A program made the position numbers and the translations under genes. 64,000 bases of DNA from Megalobrama amblycephala (taxonomy: Eukaryota > Chordata > Actinopteri > Cypriniformes > Xenocyprididae): the NCBI RefSeq assembly GCF_018812025.1, contig NC_063049.1, forward strand, positions 12,219,537 through 12,283,536, given 5' to 3'. Shown one piece after another: positions 12,356 to 43,500 of this stretch. The notes under the pieces are model-generated. The model ran no database searches, had not been told where the DNA came from, and worked only from the letters and a program-made list of their open reading frames with translations. Every line of letters begins with the position of its first letter. The stretch's first letter is position 1.

Positions 12356-12483
12356 CATTTCCATAGGATAATTGGATAAAGCCAGGTTCAAAATTCTTGT
12401 TTCATTTTGTTGACATTTTAGAGTCAAAGATTTTTACTGAGGGGATTTTGGATCTTTTTTTTAATCACTCCATACATCATGGC

Positions 12484-13740
12484 CCAGTAGTGCACAACAA
12501 AACACAACATGAATAATAACACAACAAAATTTAAAAAGCAAACATAAGTTCACAACACAATGGAAACAAGTCACAACCGGTCACAACACAACGAAATCGA
12601 GCCGCAACACAACGGAAATGCTCCCGACCACTAGGGGGCTCTCAGAGCTCAGTAAAGTTAGTTTTCCTTTTCAATTTTTTTATAGAGTCGGCAGTAATAG
12701 CAATACCACGATTAGTTTTAACAGTATGTAACCACTGCATATCGACATGAAATATTAATTCAAAATCACCAATGTACACAATAGCTTCATATTTATACCT
12801 GTGAATGATTTGACGTGCTACTACAGCGCATGATGAAGGGAACATCTGCCAATTCCACTAAGTGGTTAAAATAAATGTTTATATTCATTAAAATTACGTT
12901 TAACATTTAAAAATAGACATGTTCAAATTCCAAAGCTTGTAGTAGGTTTCTATTGGTACGACTGACTTACTACAGGTAACATTTAGACAATACACACAAG
13001 AAGGTATCATTTCACCTGTAGTAAGTCAGTCTTACTAATAGGAAACTGCTACAACAGGGGTGTCCAAACTGGGTCTTAGATGGAGTCTTTTGGTGAATTA
13101 CAGTGATTTTTTTTTTTCCTGAAAATAATTGTTTATTGTAAGTACATGAAGGGAGGTACTGACAAAATGTCACCTGTAGTAAGTCAGTCTCACCAACAGG
13201 AACTAACAAGCTTTGGAATTTAAACATGTCTGTTTTTAAATGTTAAAAGTAATTTTAATGAATACTAATTATTCGTTTTAACCACTTGGTGGAATTGGCA
13301 GACGTTCCCTTTATCATGCACCGTGGTAGCACGTCAAATCATTCACGGGTATAAATATGAAGCTATTGTGCATGTAGTTGATTGTGAATCAATATACATG
13401 TCGATATACAATGTTTACATTCTTAAAACTAATCATGCGCCGTGGTAGCACTGATATCTTTGTAACACTGTCGACTTTATAGAACAATGGCGAGGAAAAC
13501 TAACTTTACCGAGCTGTGAGAGCCCCCTAGTGGTTGGGAGCATTTCCGTTGTGTTGTGGCTCGATTTCGTTGCGTTGTGGCTTCCGTTGTGTTGTGGCTT
13601 TATTTCTTTGTGTTGTGAACATATTTTTGCTTTTTTACTTTCGTTGTGTTGTGGCTTGTTTCCGTTGTGTTGTGGCTTTATTTTGTTGTGTTGTGAACTT
13701 ATGTTTGCTTTTTTAATTTCGTTGTGTTGTGCACTACTAG
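12484..13740. mobile_element. 1.26-kb fold-back DNA element
   Basis: Ends CAGTAGTGCACAACA (12484) and TGTTGTGCACTACTA (to about 13739) are inverted. The arms stay complementary for roughly 500 bp each: GACCACTAGGGGGCTCTCAG pairs with CTGTGAGAGCCCCCTAGTGG, and the CTTACTACAGGT/ACCTGTAGTAAG block lies near the loop. Both arms carry clustered copies of a CACAACACAACG unit. The ends resemble hAT-type termini, but an 8-bp target duplication was not found. Confidence 0.8.
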
Positions 13741-14229
13741 GTCACCGTAAAAATACTGTCAATAGCCCAAAAAACAAAAAAACAACAACAAAAAAACCAT
13801 GTTTTTTTAGGAATAAAATATTGTATAAAATCAGGCAAATGATATAAGAACAAACTCCAAACAAAAACAAGAACAAAAAAGATTCATTTTGAGAAAACGG
13901 CCTTTAAAGATATATACTGTAATCGGAATTTACATACGCAAATAGATAGTGTGCAATAAAAGAAACTCTTAAACATGTATTTTGGATGTTTTCTTTCAAC
14001 TTCTCTGAAACTATATGTTATAAAAAGCCAAATAGCCCAAAATCCCAAAACTGACCAGTGTATGGAAAAAAAAAAAAAAAAAAGATTTTGCACTTAATGT
14101 CTTGCCTTAAACTCAAAGTGTCCTATTGTAAAGCTGAAGAAACTGCATGCTTCATAAGTGATGACCCATTTCATGTGTACTTTTTGAACTATTTGTGCAT
14201 TCATCTGAAGCAATGCAATGACCCAAATC
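13741..14229. other. AT-rich non-coding stretch with poly(A) runs
   Basis: Poly(A) tract at about 14065-14083. No gene recognised. Confidence 0.4.
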
Positions 14230-14880
14230 CCTGCAGTTCAATGTTGATGAATAATGTGTACTCAGCTATTTGCAGGCTGTAGCAATAGCTCGCTGCGACT
14301 TGCCAATAGTATTTGCGGAAAGAATGCTAAACAAAGCATTACTGCTCTGTGTATCATAGTGCATGAATAATAAATCAATTTCAACACAAATTATATAAAT
14401 ATTCCTCATTCGCATGTATATAAAGCTATCATAAACACATATGTGGAGATAATATATACTGGCCACACATTTGCATTTTAGATTCATTATCCTACTCATT
14501 AAATGCAGTGGTGTATCTAACAAGTATGCGGCACAGATGATTAATGATTTGCGATAGCAAACTGACCAAATAATAGGGAAACTCATCCTCTGTGAAATGA
14601 GAGATAGGTGTGGCCTGAGGGAAAATCTACAGCTGACCAATTGCAATGCAACTGTTATGTTGGCTGGCAAGACAGAGGTGCCATTCCAAACTCTGATTGG
14701 CATGATCCAGGAGCAGATGGTGGAGGGATGGCATCCAAAACTGGCACCCAGAACACAACATGGCTCTTCGACAAAAACGGCAAAGTCCATTAAAGTGCAA
14801 GACAAAAGAGAGGCTTTACGGAGATCTGGAAAACTCTACAACTCAGACTCATACTGGGCTGCTTTATTGTTAGACATGGG
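14230..14880. other. Candidate conserved non-coding block upstream of epha3
   Basis: Unique, balanced-composition sequence with homeodomain-like TTAATGATTTGCG and E-box or CAAT-like words (CAGCTGACCAATTGCAATGC). It is flanked by repeats but contains none I recognise. Long frames on both strands overlap here without domain similarity, as chance frames in AT-mixed unique DNA can. A regulatory role is inference. Confidence 0.25.
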
Positions 14881-17356
14881 CAGAATTGCAGTTGATTACG
14901 GATTGTTTTTAATATTGCTGTATTTATTATACTAAAATATGTTACATTAAAAACAATAATGTTAAATTAACTGTACTTGTTTTGACATTGTATTTGTATG
15001 AATTAATGTGATGAGAAAATTAGAGGCAGTATTATCTTATGAAGTGGTGTATGGTTTTCCTGTTTAAGTTCTTTTGACTGTGCTGAGATCAGCAAAGAGT
15101 ATCGTGTTTAACTTTCACACGCTATAATAAGGGCCACACATCGAGGCAGCGTATGCCTCAGACAAAACCTCAATGGTACTGGGAAAACCAAATGTTGTTT
15201 CCCTGTTTTTAATCGCTACTTCAGTTGATTTGGCTCTTTGTTTTGCTTTTCTTCACTAAATCATGCTCCAGACATATTTACTTGTTAAACATACTGTTAA
15301 ATCTGGGATTTGCTTCATGGTGTTAGCACTTTTGGAGTGGGAATGGGGTTGAATTGACAAATGATTCTGCTGAAGAAACATATGTATCCCTTTTGACTGC
15401 CTTGAGCTGTCAGGTTTGATGTTGAGCTAAAACTTTGTGTTCAAGACCGAAAGTCTGTGAGACAATGGCTTTAAATCATGTGTTTTTATCCCGCCAAATA
15501 ATCTGACAAAGATTCTAGGGAAAAACTCTGAATGAAAAGACTGAATAGAGCCCAACTCTGTAAGAAACAAAAAGAAAAGATTATCCTCAGCAGACAGGAA
15601 AGGGCTTCCCATACTGTCATTAAACATAAACATTAAAATTTGTATTTTGCACAGTTTTTCTCTGTAGCTGCAGGGGCATATATTTCAACATCTGCTTTCT
15701 CTGTTTTTGTAAAAGTGAAGAATGCTGTTCTTCCTCTCAATGTATTTAAGTCACATTGGAACATTAAATCAATATGTGGACTTGATTGCGGTGACAGTGA
15801 GTTTTCCAAAAAAGACCCAAAAGTGCAGCTAAGGAACAAAAAAACAACAAAAAAAATGCCTATACTATAAAACAGTTTACATAAGTCTGACAGCTTATAT
15901 CATATCCAGTGTGGAAAAGGGACCAGTGGGGGAAAAATAATGAAATACAAGGAGAAAGTAATATAATTGTCAGCAATAGAAATCACAGTTCGTGTATGTA
16001 TATATATTCCATTTTCTAATCCTATTTTATTCCTTTTAAAGTATTAAATTGCTCTGAAAAATAAATGTAATAAAATCATTTTTCACCACAAGTAAGAGCA
16101 GGCAAGTATGAAATATTTCTGAGCTTGTTTCAGCTATGGAAAAACAAATTTAATATAATAGGTTTTTGTATGCTTGTAAAAACATTCAGACATTAAGCAT
16201 CCATTGATCATGATGTTAAATTGGATTAAACTTTTAGACCCAGTTTGTCAATGAAGACATTAAATTGTTACAAACAAAAGCAATATATTTCACAGCTGAA
16301 ATGTATTACATTGACATTAAGAGTCTCCATATTTCTTTCAAGAAATTTTTTTTTTTTTTTTTTTTTACATTTTCATGTTTTAGAGGGCATTCTTAATTAT
16401 GTGCACAGTGGCATAATAGGCTTTTTATTTAATATGACTACTATTATTTTAAAAACAGCAAGACTAAGCAACTGTAGAGCTGTTCTGCAAACCTCTACCT
16501 TTACATAATTTAAATTATTTTTATTTTTGTTGTTTTTATAAATATAAATGAATGTTATTTTATTATTTAATTATATTCCTATTTTACTGAGGAATAGTAA
16601 AATAAAAAAAAATACTAAATGTAACTTACTATATTAAAATAAAACTTTCATTAATAATATAAATTAATAATATTCATTAATAATAATATTTTACCTAATT
16701 GCAAACCTTTTTAAAAACTAATATTACCTCATTTTGCTTTTAAATTAATTTATTTGTCATCCAATATCAAGAAACATGTTGCAACAATTATGGCTCAATA
16801 TTATAGGTTCAATAAATGGAAAAATCCCCCCTTGTCTACTTTATTCACCCCCTGTGAGTGTTTTTATTGAAACTCGAGTGATGTTTACTTCTCTTCTAAG
16901 TGTCTCTTGAAAGTTGTTCTAGTCAGTTTATGTATGGTGTCTGTCCCAGGCTCGATCAGCCTCTACAGGCCGGCTCTCCACCCAACAGCTGTCGACTGTT
17001 TTAAAAGCCTGATATGACAGCATGCAGCCTAGAGTTTCTGTATGGAAATCTTACAATAGTCATAAATATGTTCATCATTGTGGAAAAACAGCATATTGGT
17101 GTCCATGAATGTAACTTTTTATAAAATATACTCAATATTATTTATTTACATTATTTACAGCTACAGTCAGGCTTCTGGAACAAGAAAAAATTTAGGGAGG
17201 GGCATGACTTTGTCTATGGGGAATTGATTGGAATGTTGGATCATTGTGGTTTGCTGTTGCTTTGATGTCATGTGATTGACAGGGTGTCCCACCTTCCAGC
17301 CAGTCAACACCTCATCCGAGAAGAAATATTATTTTGACTTAAAAGATTATGAGGGC
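14881..17356. other. AT-rich non-coding flank
   Basis: No exon or clear transposon end was seen. Poly(T) at about 16347-16365 and a very AT-rich stretch at 16500-16770. Confidence 0.4.
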
Positions 17357-17426
17357 ACATACATACATACATACATACATACATACATACATACATACAT
17401 ACATACATACATACATACATACATAA
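17357..17426. repeat. (ACAT)n tetranucleotide microsatellite
   Basis: About 17 perfect ACAT/TACA units, then a TAAA-type run. The repeated tyrosine-valine-cysteine-methionine frame on the minus strand is an artefact. Confidence 0.95.
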
Positions 17427-17779
17427 ATAAATAATGATGTGCACAGAAAAAAAAAATAGAATTGTCAATTTTGATTTCATGGTGACTTGCATTTTCAATG
17501 TATAGATTGTGTTGACTGTGTAATACTAACAAAATGTATTTGCAATCAGCTCAATAAAATAGGCTCAGTATGTTGTTATTTGTATTATTCAGTACTTATG
17601 TACACTGAACAGTGTGTGACCGCAACATTCATTTGCCCAAACAAAGCCATGTGTTCATACTTCGAGTTGTTGTAGCTCAGTCGTTCGTGATGTTACAAAT
17701 GGATAGAGCTTAGTACTGTTTTCAGGCAAAGGAAGTGCATAAATTCCACAGTGTGACATAAAGTAACTGGAATTTGATG

Positions 17780-18088
17780 AGCTGCCGCATGTGTTTTTGT
17801 CTTCTCTTCAATTTCCGAGAGATGACATGACCTCTGTTGAACCTGCCGGTCTAATAAACGGAGCTGTCTGGTATGTAGGACCCAGCGAAAAAGGGAAGCT
17901 CCCGGTGAGAACTGAGGAGAGAGTGAGAGAGAGAAGAGAGAGAGAGAGAGACTCCTCCTCGTCTCCGGTGTCAAACTTGACATCAGCCTTTGAGCCGAGA
18001 ATGGTAACTTGTGTCGGAACAGAAGCCCTCACATGAGTGGCATGCTTCATGGAGTTATGTACCTTGCTTTGCCCCCTGAACTGCTATC
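17780..18088 (+). promoter_or_regulatory. Putative epha3 5' UTR / proximal promoter
   Basis: This is the sequence immediately upstream of the epha3 start codon. It has a GA-rich tract (about 17911-17952, GAGAGA runs) and a more balanced base composition than the surrounding AT-rich DNA. No convincing TATA box was seen. Upstream ATGs occur at 17791, 18001, 18033 and 18042. The pair at 18033/18042 opens a frame that overlaps the main start codon. The transcription start is unknown, so which of these lie in the mRNA is inference. Confidence 0.45.

Positions 18089-18107
<19 letters not shown>
18033..18107 (+). other. Possible upstream ORF overlapping the epha3 start codon
   Basis: A 25-codon frame including the stop begins at ATG 18033 (second in-frame ATG at 18042) and ends with TAA at 18105-18107, 16 bases past the A of the main ATG's G, out of frame with it. 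The 18033 ATG is in a weak context (C at -3); 18042 is moderate (G at -3). If transcribed, it could reduce translation of the receptor. Its presence in the mRNA is not shown by sequence alone. Confidence 0.35.
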
Positions 18108-37266
<19,159 letters not shown>

Positions 37267-37930
37267 GTAGAGTTTTTCTCTCACATGCACACTTTTCTTC
37301 TTACAGTGCCTTTTTCATTTCACGGCCCATTTTCTTCCTTTCATCAGCGTAATGTACTAGCACCGGCTCTGTATACAGCAGCTCTAAATAGGACAACTGA
37401 GTATGTCCCTGGAATACCATTCATTTGTTTACGCTGCTCATTGTCTGTAATGGCGAAGCATTTGGCTCACGATGGAAATGTTTCTAAACTCCATGGTGAG
37501 TTGAGTATCTGTCCCGCGTTCTGAGTGCAAATGGATTTTTCCCAGATACGGCCACACCTCTGATCTGTCAGCCATGCTCTGGAGAGAGGAATATGAGAGT
37601 TCTGTGTAGCCGAGGACAGAGGAGATCTGTGGTGCAGACCCCCTTAAAGGGCAGCTTGAAGCAGTTAAGCTTGTGAAACACTTCTCTGCATCACTTCATC
37701 AGACGCACAAATAGATGTACGTTAGTCATTGAAGAGGGATAAGTGTGTGTGTTTGATGTAAAGCATGTGAGACTTCCACTGCTTTATGTGTGCTTTTTTA
37801 TAGTCTAAAGACACAAATTCTCTTCATATACTCATATTCAAACATTGTAAACTGATGAAAAGAGAAGATCTTGGCCATCATTCTTTGTCTCGGGATCAGA
37901 CTCAGAGGATCAGACTCAGTTGTATTGCTA
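37267..37930. other. epha3 intron 3, 5' part
   Basis: Starts with the weak donor GTAGAG. Open frames continue to 37352 and 37524 without domain similarity. No exon was seen. Confidence 0.4.
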
Positions 37931-37934
37931 GTGT

Positions 37935-38653
37935 TTGGGCTTTTCTTCAGTCGAAAAGAAATTGAGGTTTTTGAGGAAAACATTCCAGGATTTCTCTCCA
38001 TATAGTGGACTTCAACAGGGTACAACGGGTTGAAGGTCCAAATTGCAGTTTCATTGCAGCTTCAAAAAGCTCTACATGATCCCAGCCGAGGAATAAGGGT
38101 CTTATCTAGAGAAATGATCGGTCATTTTCTAAAAAAAAAAAAAACTTTTTAACCACAGATTGTCGTTGTGCACTAGTTCTGCAATGCACCACACATTACG
38201 TAATCACATTGGGAAGGTCACACATGATGTAGGCCATACTGACAAAGTGTTTAAAAGGGAACGTGCAAAGTCAAACGGCCTTTACATAAAAAAGGTAAAA
38301 CAAAATGGAAAATGAGATGGAGTTTTACGCCCTACTGCGGTACTTCCACCTACATCACGTGTGACCTTTCCAACGATTACGTAATGCGTGGTGCATCACA
38401 GAGCTAGAGCAAGACGAGCATTTTTGGTTAAAAAGTATATAATTTTTATTTATTTATTTTTTTTTAGAAAATGACAGATCATTTTGCCTCAGCTGGGATC
38501 ATGTAGAGCCCTTTGAAGCTGCAATAATACTGGAATTTGGACCTTCTTCATTTCTTTTCGACTGAAGAAAGAAAGACATAAATATCTTGGATGACATGGG
38601 GTTGAGTAAATTATCAGGAAATTTTAATTCTGAAGTGAACTAATCCATTAAAT
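37935..38653. mobile_element. Large fold-back MITE, left end truncated
   Basis: Arms are inverted: CTTCAGTCGAAAAGAAATTG pairs with CATTTCTTTTCGACTGAAG; TCCAAATTGCAG with a degenerate partner; CACATTACGTAATCACATTG with CGATTACGTAATGCGTGG. The right end reads TTCTGAAGTGAACTAATCC then ATTAA, the TTAGTTCAC-type terminus seen in MITEs A and B. The matching left terminus is absent. Confidence 0.75.
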
Positions 38654-38662
38654 TTAAATGTT

Positions 38663-38893
38663 TGTCCAAAAAATTTACTTTTAGGGGTACAACATCTTGT
38701 CACTGGGGAAGTATCCTTACCTAGGGGTACCTTATTTACCCTTAAAAGGTTCAAAGTAGTACCTTTAAGATACATATTACTATTCTAAGAGACTAATATG
38801 CACCTTTAGGGGTAGATAAGGTACAGAGTTGTCCCTTAAGGGTACTGCCCTAGTGTCAAGCAGTTGTACCCCTGAAGATACAGTTTTTGGACA
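38663..38893. mobile_element. Small MITE with TGTCCAAAAA ends and GGGTAC words
   Basis: TGTCCAAAAA at 38663 and TTTTTGGACA ending at 38893 are perfect inverted ends. The interior is rich in AGGGGTAC/GTACCC words arranged symmetrically. Target duplication unclear. Confidence 0.6.
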
Positions 38894-41146
38894 TTTGTTT
38901 AACACTGTGGACACTGTGGTTTATATAAAATTCAGTTTAAAAATAATGACCCCTGCATTTGACTCCATTTTGGGTTCTATTTTGATTTTTTGAATGCAAG
39001 AATATGTCCTGAAAGGGAGCTTACCTTTTCTGAACCACTACTGCAGGTCCAGTTACACTATTTGCTTTTGCATCATTAACATGAATACAGTAGTCTGTGT
39101 CACTGCTATGTATGTATTTGCCCCTTTGAATTTACTACCTAAACTTTATACGCACAAAACCACATTTGCATTTGTCTGTTGCAGATGCATTGAAAGAATG
39201 CAGGGTTGCTCTCAAACACAATTTATTCAGAGAGAAGCAGTCATGAGAAATGGTCAGAAACATGCTCAGGAATGGGAATGTGATCAATAGTGGTTCAGTT
39301 GCACAAGTTAAGCTGTTATTGCGGTTTTATACCAATTATGAATTCTTCTGTACTTTTCAAATGGACACCCAAGTTTGGAAATCTGTTTTCATCCCAAAAA
39401 GCACATTAAGCTTTAATGTGAAAGTGCACTAAGTGTGTGTAGGTGTGAGTTTTTCTGTGGTTGAGGGAGCTGATAATAGATTGGCTGGCAGCTGGTTTGA
39501 GCACTTCAGTCCTGCCCATGGTATTACTTGAGTTACGCAGTCTCCCTGGAGAAATCACTTCTGCTCTTCATAAAATGCTCTGCGTCTATCCTCTGGACTT
39601 CAGCACTACTGAGAGATGTTTGAGATTTTCACCATGTTCTCTGTCCAACTGTTCTCTTGATGTGAGAGTATCCCTGATTGCTTGTGTTCAGTTAGACGTC
39701 TGTATTTGTGTGTATTTTTGTGTCTGTTATGGAATACTATATGTGGAACAGCTGCAAAATGGGTCATGAGGGTGTTTACATCAAGATGCATCTGAGACTT
39801 GCATGCCATAGGCGAAGTGATGAGGAAAACAAGGCCACACTACAGTTTTCCCTGCTCTAAGAAAAGGGAAGATTATAGGCTAAACTTGACTTCTTGTTCT
39901 AGTATTGTTACTGACCTGTGTACTCGGAGGATAGTGGTTAAATCATTAAGGAACTGTGACCTCTGACCTGGTGCTTTAAGTTTAGGGATGACATCCTTCC
40001 CTTGAAGATCAAAGACCTTTCATCACTGATTATCATCACACTGCTTGTAATTATTACACTTTAAATTTGTTAAATGGCTAATGAAACTGCAGATACATTA
40101 ACATCATTCCAAGGTGGTTATTTTGATTGTCAGTCAGCACTACTTGGCTATATTCAACAAGCTGTTGAAAAAATAAAAAAATCTGGTTTATCTGAGTTTT
40201 TTTCTTCTCTCACAAAATGTAATTGAACTATTACTATTAAGTTAACTAATTAAATTAAGCATTGACAATGATTTATAATATTTAAAACGTGCCACTACAT
40301 TAGGTAATATGGATTTGAGGGCATCAGATGGACTGTAGTGCATGTTTGGCCAGTTCTAATTTTATATACTGTATTAACATTTACCTTTAACAAATATTAC
40401 TGTAAAATATATGAACAGTTCTTCATAGAATAACAAAACAAAATAAGATCAATAAAGATGCCTAGAAATTATAATGCTATATGTAAATCAGAATGATAAA
40501 ATGAAATCACATAAATAAATACTTGGCTATAACAACTGATGACTAGATTTAAATATTTAACATAGATTTAATATCAGTATTTGAGATGATGTTTTTGGAA
40601 AGTTCCTCATTAATATGCATAAGCAGACAATATTTCTCTCCTAATTCCTTGTTCATCAAAAGTGATTTATATGAAACACATGTGATTTTGGCGTTTCTCG
40701 TTTTACCCCATGAGTGGAATGAAACGTGGGATCAGCCAAAACACGATGAAACTGAATACAAATGCTGATGTCTGAAGCCTGACCATACATTTCAAATAGT
40801 TGTGCGTGGTCATGCATTTTTGCTGGCTAGTTTTCTAGCTTGTGGTTTGGCAGGAGAAGTGTAGGACTGATGCCTCTGAAGGTGACTGCTCCATACAATT
40901 TATCAATCCAAACACCCATTTGTGGTGTGTAGAACCAGACGTCTGTCAAGTGATTCCGTGTGTCTCTATGATGTAAATGATAATGACAGGGCAATGGGAG
41001 GTGTTTGATAAGTACATGAGTGAATGAACTACTGAATGAATGATGAATAAACAAGTGATGTAATGAAAGAGTAAATGAGATGAATGAGCAAATTATTTTG
41101 ATTTGAATGATTTTGAATGATTGAAAGAATGAGTGCACCAGGTTTT
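38894..41146. other. epha3 intron 3, unique stretch
   Basis: No exon recognised. Several open frames of 60-103 codons lack domain similarity. 40140-40560 is AT-rich. Confidence 0.4.
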
Positions 41147-41154
41147 TCTATCTA

Positions 41155-41226
<72 letters not shown>
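41147..41226. repeat. (TCTA)n microsatellite
   Basis: About 19 TCTA units, followed by diverged TCGT/TCGC units to about 41262. Confidence 0.95.
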
Positions 41227-41424
41227 GTTCCTTCGTTCGCTCGCTCGTTCGCTCACTCGTTCGTTTCATTAAGCATAAGCACTACAATTACTAACTGGAA
41301 ATGCATAAAAACCAAAATTTAAACTAAAATAAATGTAAATAGTATACTTAGTAAACTATAATAGTATATAAATGATACTAAAATAACATGATTTATCGAG
41401 TATGTGAGGTATTGATAGATTGGT

Positions 41425-41449
41425 TGATTGATTGATTGATTGATTGATT
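41425..41449. repeat. (GATT)n microsatellite
   Basis: Six GATT units, then a degenerate GAGT/GAAT-rich run to about 41520. Confidence 0.9.
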
Positions 41450-41599
41450 CAGTGAGTTAATGATTGAGTGAATGAGTGAGTGAGAGAGTGATGGATGGAT
41501 CGAGTGAATGTGATCATTGAATGAATCTCAGCATCATTTTTGTGCACTTAGTAGTGATTTTATTTTTATTTATTTATTTATTTATTCATTTATTTTTTA

Positions 41600-42282
41600 T
41601 CTTGTCCATAAATCTCTACGGTTCCTCCTCCTGATCACCCCGTAATGGAAGTGGTCATGTCGACGAGCTTTGCGTTAAGAGCGTGTTTCACCATGCCCTT
41701 CTGTTTTCTGAAGAGTTGTGTGAATGTTTGGATGTATTTGACAATCTCTTATTAGTTTCAGTGCAGCCTAATGGACACTAATAAGGGCTTATATTACCAG
41801 AGCGCGACAGCTGCTGCATCGTACACTCATGTGCAGAGGAAGGGTCTAAGTCACAAATCTCTCGGCAGGCCTGCTGTGCTAACGGATTGATTACGGCAGG
41901 GAGCCCGAGTGTGACTCTGACAGAGATATTTTGAGGTGTGCAGACCTCCATTTCAACACTTCAAGTGTGGATGAGTCATATAGCGGGTTTTGATGCTTCA
42001 CTGAGAGAGCCCCTCTTAAATAATTAATAGCTTTTTGTCTTTGTGGAGTACAACTGCTGCATGCAGTTTCCTGGGTAATGCCTTTGTAAATGTTTGGATT
42101 GAGAAGTTTTACTTGAGATGCAGAAGAGTTAAATTTTGGGTGTTGGATTACAGTATCTGAACTGGAAGTGAATAGTACATAGCACACAATTTATCTTAGA
42201 AAAAAACAAGGATTCAGAAGATTGAAATTATTTTGATGTTTAACATTTAAAATAAATAAATAAAAGACCTTTTTGTATCATC
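41600..42282. other. epha3 intron 3, unique stretch
   Basis: Balanced-composition unique sequence, especially 41680-41960; weak regulatory candidate. No exon was seen. Confidence 0.35.
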
Positions 42283-43500
42283 ACCTTTAGGGTTGCATGA
42301 TTAATTGAAATAAAACTAGAATCACAATTATAGTGTGATAAGTGTGATTAGCCTAGTGTGATTATCAAATTGCAAAGGCTGCTATTTAATTAAGAAAAAA
42401 AAAAAACTTTAATTTTCTCATAATATACATTGCACATCACCACATTTTTCAAAGATTCTCAAACGACTCGTCGGATAAATCAGTCTCTCTAAATTCCCCC
42501 TTTTCGCGAACTTGCTCTGCTCTGATTGACCAGATGGCCCAGTCTGTTGCGATTGGTCTACCGATTACAGCTCCGGAGGCTTCCTAAATCTCAGCAATTG
42601 TACACACTGTAAAGACAGTAACGATGGCATCAATTTTACCATATCAATCCAAGCTCAGTCCAGTGATGAAACATTGGAAGAACTAGTTATTCAACCCAAA
42701 CCTCCATTGCAAGGAATGTAGGAACTGTATCATTTACAGTACCAATAATGTTGCATATTAGCCGAGCAACGTGAATAACTGATGTAACATTAAAGTTTGT
42801 AAAGCAAATCTTGCTCCATCCTTTATCATTACTCAAAGTAGTAAGAACGAAAGACATTCTGCATTAATGGACACAATTTTAGGTAATAGTGGCCAACAGC
42901 TGATTAGCAGAAGTATTTCAGTAAAACAGTAATAACATGAGCTAGCCGGTTAGCCAGAGACCTACACAATATAGCTAAAACACAAAACTATGTATTTTGA
43001 ACACTCCATATAAAATACATCAATAATTAATCACACTTACAGGTTGTGATTCTGAGGAGCAAGTTGGTCCATAAAGCAGGTACTTTCCCATCTTTAACCA
43101 CTGATTCTTCACAGCCTCACACTTTGGAAGTGAAAATAAACCAAATTTCCTTTCATAGCGTAGAACACAGCGTCTTGTCGACATGTTATCCACACTAACA
43201 AGCTACAGCATTTGAGAGGGGTTAAAGTTTTCACGGGATGTCCAGACAGAACGTAGGCGGGCATTATGCAAATGTATTAACTTATGATGTATGAACTTTG
43301 CGGAAATGGGATTGGAATTACAAACGACTCGTTTAAGCGGTTCAGAGTCGACTCCTTCTTTTGAGAGACAATAACTTTATTTATGATGCACTTTCAGCGT
43401 TACAACTTTGCAGACTGTTTACATTCACATACAGCTACACACAGCATACAAGGTAATTTTCAAAAGTCCATAATAGGGACACTTTGATACATGTGAGCTG
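42283..43500. repeat. Probable DNA-transposon-derived repeats
   Basis: 42290-42400 (GGGTTGCATGATTAATTGAAA) resembles a repeat whose other form is at 60219. 42450-43490 carries CAAACGACTCGTCGGATAAA, then the partly similar CAAACGACTCGTTTAAGCGG in the same orientation, and AAAAGTCCATAATAGGGACAC near its end. Boundaries unresolved. Confidence 0.4.

Noticed and set aside
13530..13847. A cysteine/leucine-rich 105-codon frame
   Set aside because: It is translation of the repeated TTGTGTTGTGGC units in the arm of the fold-back element.
14266..14805. A 179-codon open frame on the minus strand
   Set aside because: No domain, signal or compositional pattern of a real protein, and an opposite-strand frame overlaps it. 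Treated as chance in unique sequence.
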